Part shown: positions 34,537 through 45,231 of the stretch, piece after piece
Layout: each line of letters begins with the position of its first letter
Position numbering within the stretch: the stretch's first letter is position 1
Assembly (NCBI GenBank): GCA_023055425.1
Contig: JALGPY010000008.1
Span: 20,929,359-20,993,358 of the forward strand
Direction of reading: 5' to 3'
DNA: 64,000 bases
From: Linanthus parryae
Lineage: Eukaryota > Streptophyta > Magnoliopsida > Ericales > Polemoniaceae
The notes under the pieces: model-generated
The model's input: the letters and a program-made list of their open reading frames with translations, nothing else
Database searches by the model: none
Told to the model about the DNA's origin: nothing
Translations under genes and position numbers: made by a program

Positions 34537-36219
34537 TAAGAATACAAATTCAAGTAAAAGAAGAAATTCAACTTTTTGTGCACGTGACAAGAAGTGTGTA
34601 CGGAATGAAACACGTAGGCACGTAAGCAAGTAATTCCTAGGACTCTAAGCAATCGCCCCCAAGCACGCTACTAAGCGCAACAAAAAAATAATTTGGGCCT
34701 TTTCTCAATTTGTGCCTAGGACTCGAATATTGTATTGACTAGTTTAGAGTGTACCTACGTGCCCGGAGCAAGTCTTACGGGCACAACAATTTCAGAAAAT
34801 CGACAAACCGGGCTGATTTTGAGGTTGCCGAAAATTTTTGCCGAAACTTCGAATTGTTTGCTGCTCCGTACTCCTTGTGTAGTCCCCGTTAGCGTTGCCT
34901 TCTTGTTCGTAAGCTGACTCAAGATCCAATTTGTCCGATTCCTCAAATTTGCTTCGAAACCCTAGTTTCTTCCTCCTCTGATTTCTCTCTCGTCTCTCAA
35001 TCTCACTCAAAAAAACCCTTCAATCCTTGTTCTCTTCTGAATTGCGAGCAAAACCTATGGTGGCTTGCTGAATTTGGTGAAGAAACAAGGGAGAGGGAGA
35101 ACTTGGTGATGTGCGGCTATGGAAGAGAAGAACCTGTTGAAGCTTGAATAATGAGGAAGAGGAACGACCTGCTGATGATGAAGCTCCTCAGTTCGTGCAA
35201 AAAGTCTAAAAAACCCTTAGGAACTAGCTCCTCTCTGTTCTCTGTGCGTGGACTAAACAGACCTTTTGCCCGATGTCTTCGTAGGAAGACAAATGTCTTC
35301 GTGCGAAGAGTCTTCGTACGAAGACATTTTGTCTTCCTACGAAGACCTTCTTATATAGATACTGCATCGTGTTTTAAGAAGACAATCTTCAGAGCTTCGA
35401 AAATTTTCTAAGTATAAAGTCTTCATACGAAGACAATTGTCTTCGTGCTGGAGCTTGCCAAAAACATCCTTTTCGTCAAATTTTCGCGTATCCGGTCGTG
35501 CCTTTGCTTTCCGAAGGATCTCCTCGACCTCGAGACTCCCTTTTCACCTTAAAACACTCCCAAAATCCGGGGAATATTTCATTTGTCAATTTCACGCGTT
35601 CCAAGGCACGTTTTGCATTTCCGGATGCTTTTGGCCTCGTATTACTCTCTAAAGCATCCTTTTTGGCGTAACTTCTTCATCCGGACTCCGATTTGCGCGA
35701 TCCACCTATCTACAGAAAGCTCTCGACAACCCCCACACGTTGGCACTGTTCAATCCTTATTTCAGTCTGTCCTTCAGAATTTCACCTCGTAATCCGTGCC
35801 GGCGTGCTAGCTTTCTCCGTTCACTAATCAAATTCTTGCGCATATCAAGGCGGGGAGTCCGGGAACATGATCTTCCCCAGGTGCGTGTGTCGAATAGGTG
35901 CAGGAATGGCTTATATCTTCAATTCCTTCACTTCGGATCCCGATACGCGTATTGGGCTGCAAATCTTCAATTTTTACTCTGTTTCGCACGCGCGCATCAA
36001 GACGGGGGATCCGAAATAGGCCTTTCACCTCGTAATCCTGCACATACTCATTGGAAATATTAAATCCACTCTCTCGCACCTCTCAATGAAATCAAACAGA
36101 ATAAAAATCACAAAACAGTACTAAAACCTACTCTACAGCAATAAATAGGTTGGGTTGCCTCCCAACAAGCGCTTTGTAATTTAAGGTCGACGGCCCGACC
36201 CAGTTACCTCATAGATTAA
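34537..36219. other. Athila spacer between integrase and third ORF, with LTR-like segment
   Basis: 1.7 kb with no supported ORF. At about 35260-35450 it contains a diverged copy, in the same orientation, of the palindromic part of the LTR (compare 30400-30590): ATGTCTTCGTAGGAAGACA, TTAGATACTGC-like and CTAAGTAT blocks occur in the same order. Confidence 0.75.
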
Positions 36220-39200
36220 TCACATTGCGGGAGTTGCATGAAGCCATTCAATGACTTCGATGAAATTCCCGTCCACATACGGTTTCGCTCTCTGGCCGTT
36301 CACTTTAAATCTGTCCCCGTTAGCATCTTCCACCTCCAGCGATCCCCATGGATAAACTGCAGTAATCGTGTAGGGACCACTCCACCTAGATTTCAATTTC
36401 CCTGGAAACAGCTTTAGTCTGGCATTGAAGATCAGTGCTCGCTGTCCAACTTTGAAGTCTCTCGGGATGATGTGCCTATCGTGCCACTGTTTCGTCCTCT
36501 CCTTATAGATTTTTGCACTTTCATATGCCATCAATCGAAATTCTTCAAGTTCGAGTAGTGCTTGCTTCCGTAGCTCACCTGAGAGCTTAGCGTCCAAGTT
36601 GATCTTCTTCAAGGCCCAGAATGCCTTGTGCTCAAGTTCCACCGGAAGATGACATGACTTCCCAAATACTAACTGGTAGGGAGACATGCCTAAAGGGGTC
36701 TTGTAAGCAGTCATATATGCCCACAAGCTATCATCTAAATGCAGAGACCAATCCTTGCGGCCCGGGTTGACTGTCTTCTCAAGAATCCCTTTTATCTCTC
36801 GATTAGAAACTTCTGCTTGCCCATTCGACTGCGGATGATAAGCCAGTGATATCTTATGCGTCTTTACCCCATATTTGCTCAAGACATTGGCAAAGACTTT
36901 GTTCACGAAATGCGATCCTTCATCACTGATAATGGCTCTGGGAGTTCCAAACCGTGTGAATATGTTCTTACGCACAAATCTCTCTACAGTAGCTCCATCG
37001 TTTTTAGGGCAAGCCATGGCCTCCACCCACTTGGTCACGTAATCCACAGCTAACAGTATATAAATATTTCCAAGCGAATATGGGAATGGCCCCATAAAAT
37101 CAATTCCCCACACATCAAACGGTTCTACTTCTAACACGAAATTTTGAGGCATTTCATTTCGGTTAGAGATATTACCTGTTCTTTGGCACCGGTCACACTG
37201 CTGTACAAATAGATGTGCGTCTTTATGTAAAGTTGGCCAAAAGAAACCACTCTGAAGTACCTTAGCAACTGTGCGTGATTTGCCGAAATGTCCCCCGCAA
37301 TTCAACTCGTGGCAGTGTCTAAGGATCTATAACGTGTCCGGTTCCGCAACACACCTCCGCAATACATTGTCCGCCCCCAACTTGAACAGATAAGGATCAT
37401 CCCAGAAATAATGTCGCGCGTCTGCAAAGAATTTCTTCCTCTGGTGGTAACTCATGTCCTTGGGCACAATGTTGAGTGCCTTGAAATTTGCCAAGTCAGC
37501 AAACCAAGGCACTGCTGTCCACAACCATAAGCTGCTCATCTGGAAAATCCTCTCGGATAGGCAAATCTTCCTGCTTATCGTTCTCCAGTCTTGACAAGTG
37601 GTCCGCAACCACATTCTCTACCCCCTTTTTATCTTTGATCACCACATCGAACTCTTGCATCAATAAAACCCACCGGATCAACCTTGGCTTGGCGTCCTTC
37701 TTGGTGAGAAGGTACTTGAGGGCTGAATGGTCCGTGAAAATCGTCACCTGAGAACCCACAAGATATGGACGAAACTTGTCCAACGCAAATATGATGGCCA
37801 ACATCTCTTTCTCTGTGGTCGCATAATTAACCTGTGCATCATTAAGAGTACGACTAGCATAATAAATGACGTGGGCTACCTTATCTTTCCGCTGGCCCAG
37901 CACTGCTCCCACCGCATAGTCACTAGCATCACACATGAGCTCAAATGGTAGGGTCCAGTCTGGTGTGGTGATGATAGGCGCGCTAATCAGCTTTTCCTTG
38001 AGCAAATCAAAAGCTGACTTGCACTCCGCATTAAAATCAAAGACTGCATCCTTCTCAAGCAATCCACACAAAGGCTTCGTGATCTTCGAGAAATCTTTAA
38101 TGAAGCGCCGATAGAATCCTGCATGTCCCAAGAAACTCCTTACTCCTTTGACAGAGGTAGGGTAAGGAAGCTTCTCAATCACCTCGATCTTGGCTCTATC
38201 CACCTCTAAACCTTTGCTGGAGATCTTGTGGCCCAAAATAATTCCCTCAGTAACCATGAAGTGACACTTCTCCCAGCTGAGCACTAGGTTGGTGTCAATG
38301 CATCTATCCAGAACCCGGGCCAACTGTTGCAGACAGTCTTCGAATCCATCACCATAGAGCGAGAAGTCATCCATGAATACCTCAAAATTCTGCTCCATCA
38401 TGTCAGAGAAGATCGACATCATACACCTTTGAAACGTGGCAGGTGCGTTGCATAATCCAAAAGGCATCCGTCTAAAAGCAAAGGTCCCATAAGGACAAGT
38501 GAATGTCGTCTTCTCCTGGTCAGCTGGCTCAATTGCTATCTGGTTGTACCCGGAGTACCCATCCAAAAAGCAACAATGAGAATGACGTGCCAGCCTATCA
38601 AGCATCTGATCAACGAATGGGAGGGGAAAATGATCCTTCAAAGTGGCATCATTGAGCTTGCGGTAATCCATGCAAACTCTCCACCCAGTAACAGTACGAG
38701 TAGCAATCTGATCACCTTTTTCCCCTTTCACCACAGTTATACCTCCCTTCTTAGGAACACACTGCACCGGGCTAGTCCATGTGCTGTCGGAAATGGGATA
38801 AATGATGCCCGCCTCCAACCATTTAAGAACCTCTTTCTTGACCACCTCCTGCATGTGAGGATTGAGGCGGCGCTGAAACTGAACTACCGGCTTCTTATCT
38901 TCTATGAGCCGAATCTTGTGCTGGCAAACTGTGGGGCTGATCCCCTTGATATCTGCTATGGTCCATCCCATAGCTGCCTTTCTCTCCTGTAGTACCTTGA
39001 GAAGCTGCTCCTCCTGTTCCCTGTCCAAACATGCAGACACAATCGCAGGTAAGGTCTCATTAAATCCCAAGTACAAATATTTCAAATGAACAGGTAAAGG
39101 CTTTAATTCTAAAACAGGAGCAGTAATAAGAGAAGGAGTAAGAATCTTCCTGCTTCCCTCATTAAAGAGGGGTAATGGTTGGCGCCAATGAACATCTAAG

Positions 39201-40585
39201 GCTTGCTCTTTCTCGCTGGAATCAAGTAGAGCAAGCTCCTCATATAGTTGCTCCAACAAAATATCGTCCTCTTCGTCCGACGTGTATGCCTCCACCCCAA
39301 AGCACTGCTCGCTCACCGCGTATGCGGGAAACTTCATAGCTTCAAATACATTGAAGGCCACCTTCTCATCGTTGATCTGCATAGTCAGCTCTCCATTGGC
39401 CACATCAATGATAGTTCTCCCAGTAGCCAGGAATGGCTGGCCCAAAATAAGAGGAACATCATCGTCGGCCTCCATGTCTAAGATCACAAAATCCGCTGGG
39501 AAGATGAGTCCTTCAACTCTCACTAATACATCCTCTAAAACACCCCTGGGGCGTTTTATAGTGCGATCAGCCATCTGCAAGCACATCCTGGTAGGCTTAG
39601 GATCTCCAACACCAAGTTGCTCAAAAACCGAAGTGGGCATCAAATTAATACTTGCACCAAGATCACATAATGCCCTCCCATGAAACGCATCTCCTAATGA
39701 AACAGGGATGATGAAACCACCTGGATCTTTCATCTTCTTTGGTAGCGCTTTTTGAACAACGGCGCTACACTCTTCATTCAGAGTCATTGTCTCAAAATCA
39801 TCCATGCGCCTCCTATTGGAAAGGAGGTCCTTGAGAAATTTAGCATACTTTGGCATTTGTGATATGGCCTCTGCAAAGGGAATATTGATATGCAGCTTCT
39901 TGAAGATATCCACAAACTTCTTGAAGTGCTTTGAATCCTCTTGGCTCTTCAACCTCTGCGGGTATGGAACACGCATGCTATACTCCTTAGGCTTTTGGTT
40001 CTCTTCCGACTTCCTACTCGTGTCCTTTGATTGGGGAATCACGGTAGGCACGGGAATTGCTCCATCCAACACCTTTTCGGTTGCCTTAGTTGCTTCTGCT
40101 CGCGCGTGGCTAGGATATGGGGGATCCTCAGTAGTGATACCACTGCGAGTTGTGATGGCATTCAGCTGCTCATTAGGAGTGATGGTATTTGCTGGAAGCA
40201 AACCTGGTGGAAGCTTGATATTTTGATTGGCAATCTGCCCAATCTGAGTCTCGTGGCTTTTCATTGTGGCTTGTATTGAGACAATCGTGCTCTCCATCCT
40301 GTCTTGATTAGCTAGGAGCTTTCTCAATAAAGCATTCGTCTCTTGCTCTTCTTTTTGTGGAGCTTGCTGTTGTGGAACTTGCCTTTGCGCTTGATATGGA
40401 ACATTTGGTCTCTGACCGGGTGCATATAATCCACTGTTCGGATTGGCGTAGCTGAAGTTGGGGTGATTGCGATTGTTGGGATGATAGGTGTTAGGCCATT
40501 GCTACTGTCGCATAAAATTCACATCTTCAACACTATTATCATATCCCTGGCTTTCATCTGCTAGTAATTCACCCATGGGCTTCTG
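36220..40585 (-). pseudogene. Athila pol (protease, RT, RNase H, integrase), disrupted
   Basis: The frame is shared with gag up to 37496. It holds the protease (ALCDLGASINLMP, near 39660), RT with the VCMDYRKLN motif and catalytic FMDDFSLYG (near 38370), and RNase H (FELMCDASDYAVGAVLG, TTEKEMLAI, FTDHSALKYL). Integrase follows in another frame: an HHCC zinc finger ending CDRCQ, then the Asp, Asp, Glu residues in [19 protein letters not shown] and SNREIKG, and a C-terminal domain ([19 protein letters not shown]). Lesions are a TAG at 40502-40504, a frameshift near 37505-37515 and a TAG at 37327-37329. Catalytic residues remain, so the element lost function through few changes. There is no chromodomain, as expected for Athila. 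Upstream of 40327 the frame is Gln- and Asn-rich. Confidence 0.93.
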
Positions 40586-41710
40586 TTATGTAGGGTGCAT
40601 GCCGTGAAATGCTGAGGTCATGGATTCCAGCTTTTGTTCCATAGATTCAATCTTGTTGACTAAGGCTGCATCCCCCGGTTTGGAGTACCTACGAGTTTCA
40701 GTTCGTGTAGACTCTCTCTTTGACACGTTGTTCAGCAGATCTTGAGCTTGCTGTGCTCCAAGCCCCATAAAATTACCTCCAGGTAGCATATCTAACTGGT
40801 CAGCTGTCTCCTTGTCTAATGCAGTGTAGAAATAATGGAAGAGCTTGTGCCATGGCTCCCCATGATTCGGGCATCTACGGAGAATTTGGTTGAACTTCCT
40901 CCACGCATCTCCCAATGAGCTGTCTTCTTCCTGAGTGAATTTTGCAATCTCATCCATCTGCTGAGCGACTCTGGATGGTGGCAAATACTTCCTCAGAAAC
41001 TCATGACAACAATCCGCCCATGTCACTATGCTACCAGCTGGCAGCTCCATAAGCCACTTCTTGGTTTTTCCAGATAAGGAGAAGGGAAATAGTAATAGCT
41101 TAACTGTTTCATCTGGAACTCGTTGGTCGTGCAGGGTTGATGTGATTTGCTCAAATACCAGCAGATGGTGATTGGGATCATCTCCTGGAGCTCCGTTGAA
41201 TGCGCACTCATCACGAACCATATTGATCATATGTTGGCGCAACTCGAAGTGTTGGGCATTGATCTGTGGCCTGACAATGGTAGGATGATAACACGCTGGA
41301 GTAGTCCTGAAATAATCCACCATAGGGCGTTCTTCAATCTCGGCATTGTTCTGCCTGTTGTTTTCCCCATTATTCCCATTATTGTTCCCACCGATGTTCG
41401 CCACTTGTGCCCCCACACCAGGGCGTGGTTGTGGATTTGGGGGAGCCAAGCGATCCATCATTGCCTGCATCTCAGCCATTTGAGCCCTCACCTCCTCAGT
41501 TTCTCGTGCTTTATTGGCTGCATCCTCTACAGCTGCTGCTCTAGCTGCCTCCGCATCCTGCATACCTTTGCGGATCCTCTCAAACTCAGCTCTAGTTTCG
41601 TCATCCATAGCAACTGAGCTTGTCTTCCTCTTGTCTCTACGTTGTGCGCGTAACAAAGTTTCCGGGTCCTCAAGTGTTGGGTGCAAAGGCTCGTCTCGAG
41701 AACGGGACAT
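40586..41710 (-). CDS. Athila gag (374 aa)
   Basis: It starts at ATG 41710 (MSRSRDEPLHPTLEDPETLL) and ends at TAA 40586. Residues about 40-90 form an Ala/Glu-rich helix. An Asn-rich linker follows, then the retrotransposon gag core (FSLSGKTKKWLMELPAGSIV, WADCCHEFLRKYLPP, EDSSLGDAWRKFNQILRRCP). In related elements gag and pol are one frame. The frame continues without shift beyond this stop into pol, so the TAA is either a lesion or a read-through point; I favour a lesion because a second stop follows 84 bases on. No zinc knuckle is seen. Confidence 0.88.
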   Translation of the reverse strand: MSRSRDEPLHPTLEDPETLLRAQRRDKRKTSSVAMDDETRAEFERIRKGMQDAEAARAAAVEDAANKARETEEVRAQMAEMQAMMDRLAPPNPQPRPGVGAQVANIGGNNNGNNGENNRQNNAEIEERPMVDYFRTTPACYHPTIVRPQINAQHFELRQHMINMVRDECAFNGAPGDDPNHHLLVFEQITSTLHDQRVPDETVKLLLFPFSLSGKTKKWLMELPAGSIVTWADCCHEFLRKYLPPSRVAQQMDEIAKFTQEEDSSLGDAWRKFNQILRRCPNHGEPWHKLFHYFYTALDKETADQLDMLPGGNFMGLGAQQAQDLLNNVSKRESTRTETRRYSKPGDAALVNKIESMEQKLESMTSAFHGMHPT

Positions 41711-41824
41711 GCACCGTGAAGTTCAACCTGAAAACACAGATTACACACAGAAAGTAGGTGAGTAATTGATATAAACAATAAAATAAATCCCTAAGGCTAG
41801 GAATTATAACTAATTTAGCCGAAG

Positions 41825-41842
41825 TCCCCGGCAACGGCGCCA
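41825..41842 (-). promoter_or_regulatory. Primer-binding site, tRNA-Asp
   Basis: On the minus strand TGGCGCCGTTGCCGGGGA, six bases inside the 5' LTR, is complementary to the 3' end of plant tRNA-Asp(GUC) including CCA. It is perfect over 18 bases as far as I recall that tRNA sequence. Confidence 0.92.
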
Positions 41843-41848
41843 AAAACT

Positions 41849-43412
41849 TGACACGCTCCAACTGCAAGTGTACAACTGTCGTGTGTAGTAATAAACCGGA
41901 AATCCGGGTTGTCGAACCCAAGGGACTTTGTTTAAATTAACTATTATTTTAAACCTTATGTGGGTACGTCGCAAGTTGTGTTTTTATCTAATTCTAATAA
42001 AATAAACGCAATATTCTCAATTAACCAAGTGAAGTAGTTCACGATTAATAAAGAATGAATTTTAGGGTTTTTGTAAAATAAGGGAAAAGTACCGGGAATT
42101 CTCTAGGTTCACTAGGTTGATCTAAATTTATATTTTGATTTGTAAAACAACCACGTGTCATTCACTATTAATCAAGCAATATTAAACTTACCGAGTTACC
42201 AAGCAAGTTCACTATACTTTAAACTAAACCAAACCGAGTTACCAAGTCTAGTTTATCTTTAAGCATGCATTAAAACCATATTTCTACTTTAACGATCCTA
42301 GTTAACGATGTCGAGTTACCAAACATTGATACAACTAGGTGGATTATTCAATTTACCGACTAATTCTCACGGAGTTACCACGTGAAAACTAATTTAGTTT
42401 ATCTCTACGTTAGCTACTCGCAAAGATAATATGATTATGAACGTAAATAATCCATAATAGTGAATAAACACGTGAGATTAAGCTAGAACATGCATCACAA
42501 TCATCAAAACATCAACTTTAGATCAAACCCTAGCTACACCAAACGAGAATTCCCAGCAAAGAACGTTTAGCTACTCATATTCATGTTCAAAACGACAAGT
42601 CTAATGAGTTTAAACATAAAAATCAAGAAAAGAGGAGAATTGAGAATCCAAACGGATGACCCAAAGCTCCTAAGCTCTCCCAATAGCTTCTTGATCTCCA
42701 AAATATGTTCCTTACGTCAAAAACTACTGAAAAATTCGACCTAGAATGCTTAAATATGTTTCCATAATCCTATTACAAAGTTTGGATAAACTACGAAAAA
42801 GCCCCGGAAAAATTCTGCACTTTCAGCGATGTCTTCGTAGGAAGACATTTGTCTTCGTAGGAAGAGTCTTCGTACGAAGACAATTTGTCTTCCTACGAAG
42901 GTCTTCTCACTTAGATACTGCAAGCTTGTTTGGGAAGACTTTTTGCAGAGCCAAAATTTGGCTAAGTATATTGTCTTCGTACTAAGACATTTGTCTTAGT
43001 ACGAAGACCCTCTGTTCCAGCCTTCTTTTCTTTGACTTTCTCTTCCTTACTTTGACTTTCTCCTTCCTTCCTTCTTCCATTGACCTTCCATTGTTTCCAT
43101 TGACTTTCTCCTTCCTTCCTTCTTCCATTTGACTTTCCTTTGAGTTCCTTGCTTCCGAAGTTCGCTTCCATCTCCCGCATGATCCTCCAAGCCCTGTTTT
43201 CCTGCGAATCACAACACGAAAACACAACCCGCGATCATATCACAATAAAAGCTAAAATAATTAAATAAACGCCCGGATTTAACAAGTAACGCATATGAAC
43301 TCACATTATCTCATTTAAGCTCAATTTACTCAAAAGACGACGAATTCTCCATGATAAGCACGCAAAACGTAGAAATAAAAGGCATAAAATAACTCCGAAA
43401 ACGGAGTTATCA
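41849..43412 (-). repeat. Athila 5' LTR (1564 bp)
   Basis: Pairs with 29429-30991. Differences include an extra T at 42061 and substitutions such as CCGCGAATC/CCTGCGAATC and ACGAAGTTATCA/ACGGAGTTATCA. It has palindrome clusters at about 42830-42907 and 42972-43007. As the upstream LTR in the minus sense it holds the element's promoter, which I did not locate exactly. Confidence 0.97.
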
Positions 43413-44322
43413 CAATGGTTCACTTCAACTTGGCTTGGCTTGTTATTTTGGCGAGTTTGATCTTTTTGGTTTTCAAGATAGATTTGGCATATTTACATGA
43501 ACCCGAGTTCGAGGCACCAATTGAGCTGCTAGCCATGCACAAGCCACGATGCGAGAATGGAATTTGGCTCAAGTAACGGTTCGCTTCAACTTGGCTTGCT
43601 TGTTAGTTTAGAGAGCTTGTTCTTGATCTATAGTTCGAATCACCCACCCTTTTGAGATGCTTTGGTCTCAAATTTCGGAATTCACTTGTGGCCCACGCCC
43701 AAGCTGTGAGCACCCTACAAGTTTTTTCGTTGGTAAACTCGTTTTTTCGACACATCTTTGGAGGGATTTTTTAATGAAGCGGTCGAGGATTAAAATAAAA
43801 ATTTGTTCCATAATATTTGAACCGAGTTAAACATCCTACAACTTTAATTTGCCCAAAAGCGTTATCGGGTGAGCTACAATTCGATGGTGAAATTGATTGT
43901 TTCAATGTGGCATACTAGTTTGTCCCACACATTGACAATTGAATTTGACTTTGGCCAATTTAATCAGGGTTAATTGTATTTTACTTCTTTGTGGTTAAGG
44001 GTTCGTGCGAAACATGTGGTTTGGTGTTGCAAATCACCTCACGAGGTTTGGTTTTGGTGCGATTCTGTTAAGTTTGACCAAATGCGTCAATAACTGAACT
44101 TTATTGTCCATATAACCCGGATTTAATGTTTTCCAGAAAGAAAAATATAGAAAAACGAAAAGATAAGAGAGAGGAAGTATATCTACGGAAGGAAAGGAGA
44201 TAAAGAAGCAAAAAAAATAAGGAGAAGGAGACGAAGGAGGATGATGTTGGTGTCGCGGACGCCAGTTGCGGACGAGGCCGGTGCCGACGACGGTGGAAGA
44301 CGCCGACCCCGTAGTCGACCAC
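43413..44322. other. Host repeat flank and repeat-like stretch
   Basis: 43413-43417 is the Athila target duplication. 43418-43490 completes the split host repeat, and 43491-43620 is its second unit. From about 43975, AGGGTTAATTGTATTTTACTTC resembles the start of a long-TIR transposon, but no partner end was found. No gene is supported. Confidence 0.5.
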
Positions 44323-44511
44323 ATGAAATCAAAGACTTTCTACTTAACGGTAGTACAAACATGAAGCCATCTTTGGGGTTGATAAATGAAGCGGCATCAA
44401 AGTTTGATGTTAATAGAAAGACAAGTTTGATGTCAATAGAAAGACAAATCATTAATCCCAAAGACGACTTCATGTTTGTACTACCGTTAAGTAGAAAGCC
44501 TTTGATTTCAT
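44323..44511. repeat. Long hairpin: 60-bp inverted repeat
   Basis: ATGAAATCAAAGACTTTCTA... (44323 to about 44383) is the near-exact complement of about 44450-44511. The arms share CTTAACGGTAGTACAAACAT and are over 90% complementary. The loop of about 65 bp holds a short internal duplication (AGTTTGATGT..AATAGAAAGACA). No target duplication is evident. Confidence 0.85.
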
Positions 44512-44599
44512 ATCTCTATTGTAATGTTAACCTTCTGTTTGGTGTTGACATTCTTCTTGTAATTTTTCTTTTTCTGCGAGAAGAATGTTTGACAGATGG

Positions 44600-44710
44600 G
44601 TGGTGGAGGAGACTTACCTTCTTGTAGGTGAAGCTGCGATATGAAGTTGATGATGCCATGTTGTTTCTGCCCCTTATTCTGCCATCTCCGTCCTCTTCTT
44701 CTTCTATCAA
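44600..44710 (-). other. Exon-like fragment
   Basis: A minus-strand frame MIEEEEDGDGRIRGRNNMAS...SYRSFTYKK is followed directly by a strong donor GTAAGT (44611-44616). It looks like a first exon, but no second exon or family was recognised. Confidence 0.3.
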
Positions 44711-45008
44711 TTTATGGGTTTAGTTCTTTGTGTGTTCTTCAAGCTGTAAAAGAACTGAAATTGTTGTTCATTTATGTGTGAAATGATATGTACTTACATA
44801 TTTCGTGGAGTAGTGCTAGTTTGGGCTCCCCAAATTGAACTTTGGTGAAATTTAAGTTTTGGTTTAGTAGGGGCAGTAAGTATTTTGGTTGGAGTTTTAA
44901 CCCCATGTAACTTTTAAGGGTGTGTCTAGTGTGCGTCCGGGGGCCTGCCTTGCAATTTTTTTTGCGGTGGGCCTCCCCCACTACCGGACAAAAAACACGG
45001 AAAATCAT

Positions 45009-45042
45009 GGGGTGGTGACCGGTTCCAGCAGGTCACCACCCC
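45009..45042. repeat. Perfect 12-bp stem hairpin near left MULE end
   Basis: GGGGTGGTGACC, a 10-base loop, then GGTCACCACCCC, about 90 bases inside the left terminus. It could be a transposase site or a structural block; nothing equivalent is as clear at the right end. Confidence 0.8.
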
Positions 45043-45046
45043 CAGT

Positions 45047-45190
45047 GGATAAAAACGCGCAGATTTGGATAAAAATGCAAAGAAACTGATTCAGAATTAT
45101 CCAGAATTCACATCAGTGGATAAAAACGCAAGGAACCAGATAAAACAGTAAATGATCAGACAAAAAGGGTCAAATAACGGATAAAAATGT
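45047..45190. repeat. Subterminal GGATAAAAAYG motif cluster
   Basis: GGATAAAAACGC or a close variant starts at 45047, 45067, 45118 and 45179, with weaker copies between (CAGATAAAACAG). Inverted forms (TTTTATCC, TTTCTATCC, TTTTATCT) cluster at 51720-51835 near the other end. Confidence 0.75.
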
Positions 45191-45231
45191 CACGGTACTT
45201 AACTAAAACATTCACACAGTTAATGTAATCC

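Larger units (their letters stand above)
29429..43412 (-). mobile_element. Full-length Ty3-gypsy retrotransposon, Athila type
   Basis: A 13,984-bp element is bounded by LTRs and a 5-bp target duplication CAATG (29424-29428 and 43413-43417). Genes run on the minus strand: gag, then pol in the order protease, RT, RNase H, integrase, then a third ORF. The primer site matches the 3' end of plant tRNA-Asp, which with the RT sequence (FMDDFSLYG), the DLGAS protease and the extra 3' ORF points to the Athila lineage. The LTRs differ at 13 positions plus one single-base indel by my count, about 0.8%. If a plant rate of 1.3e-8 per site per year applied, insertion would be a few hundred thousand years old. 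Four in-frame stops and one frameshift make it non-autonomous. Confidence 0.97.

Noticed and set aside
37727..40279. Several plus-strand ORFs of 60-140 aa
   Set aside because: They are antisense shadows of the Athila pol frame.
43975..44120. Possible long-TIR transposon end (AGGGTTAATTGTATTTTACT)
   Set aside because: No matching inverted end or target duplication was found before the MULE at 44918.
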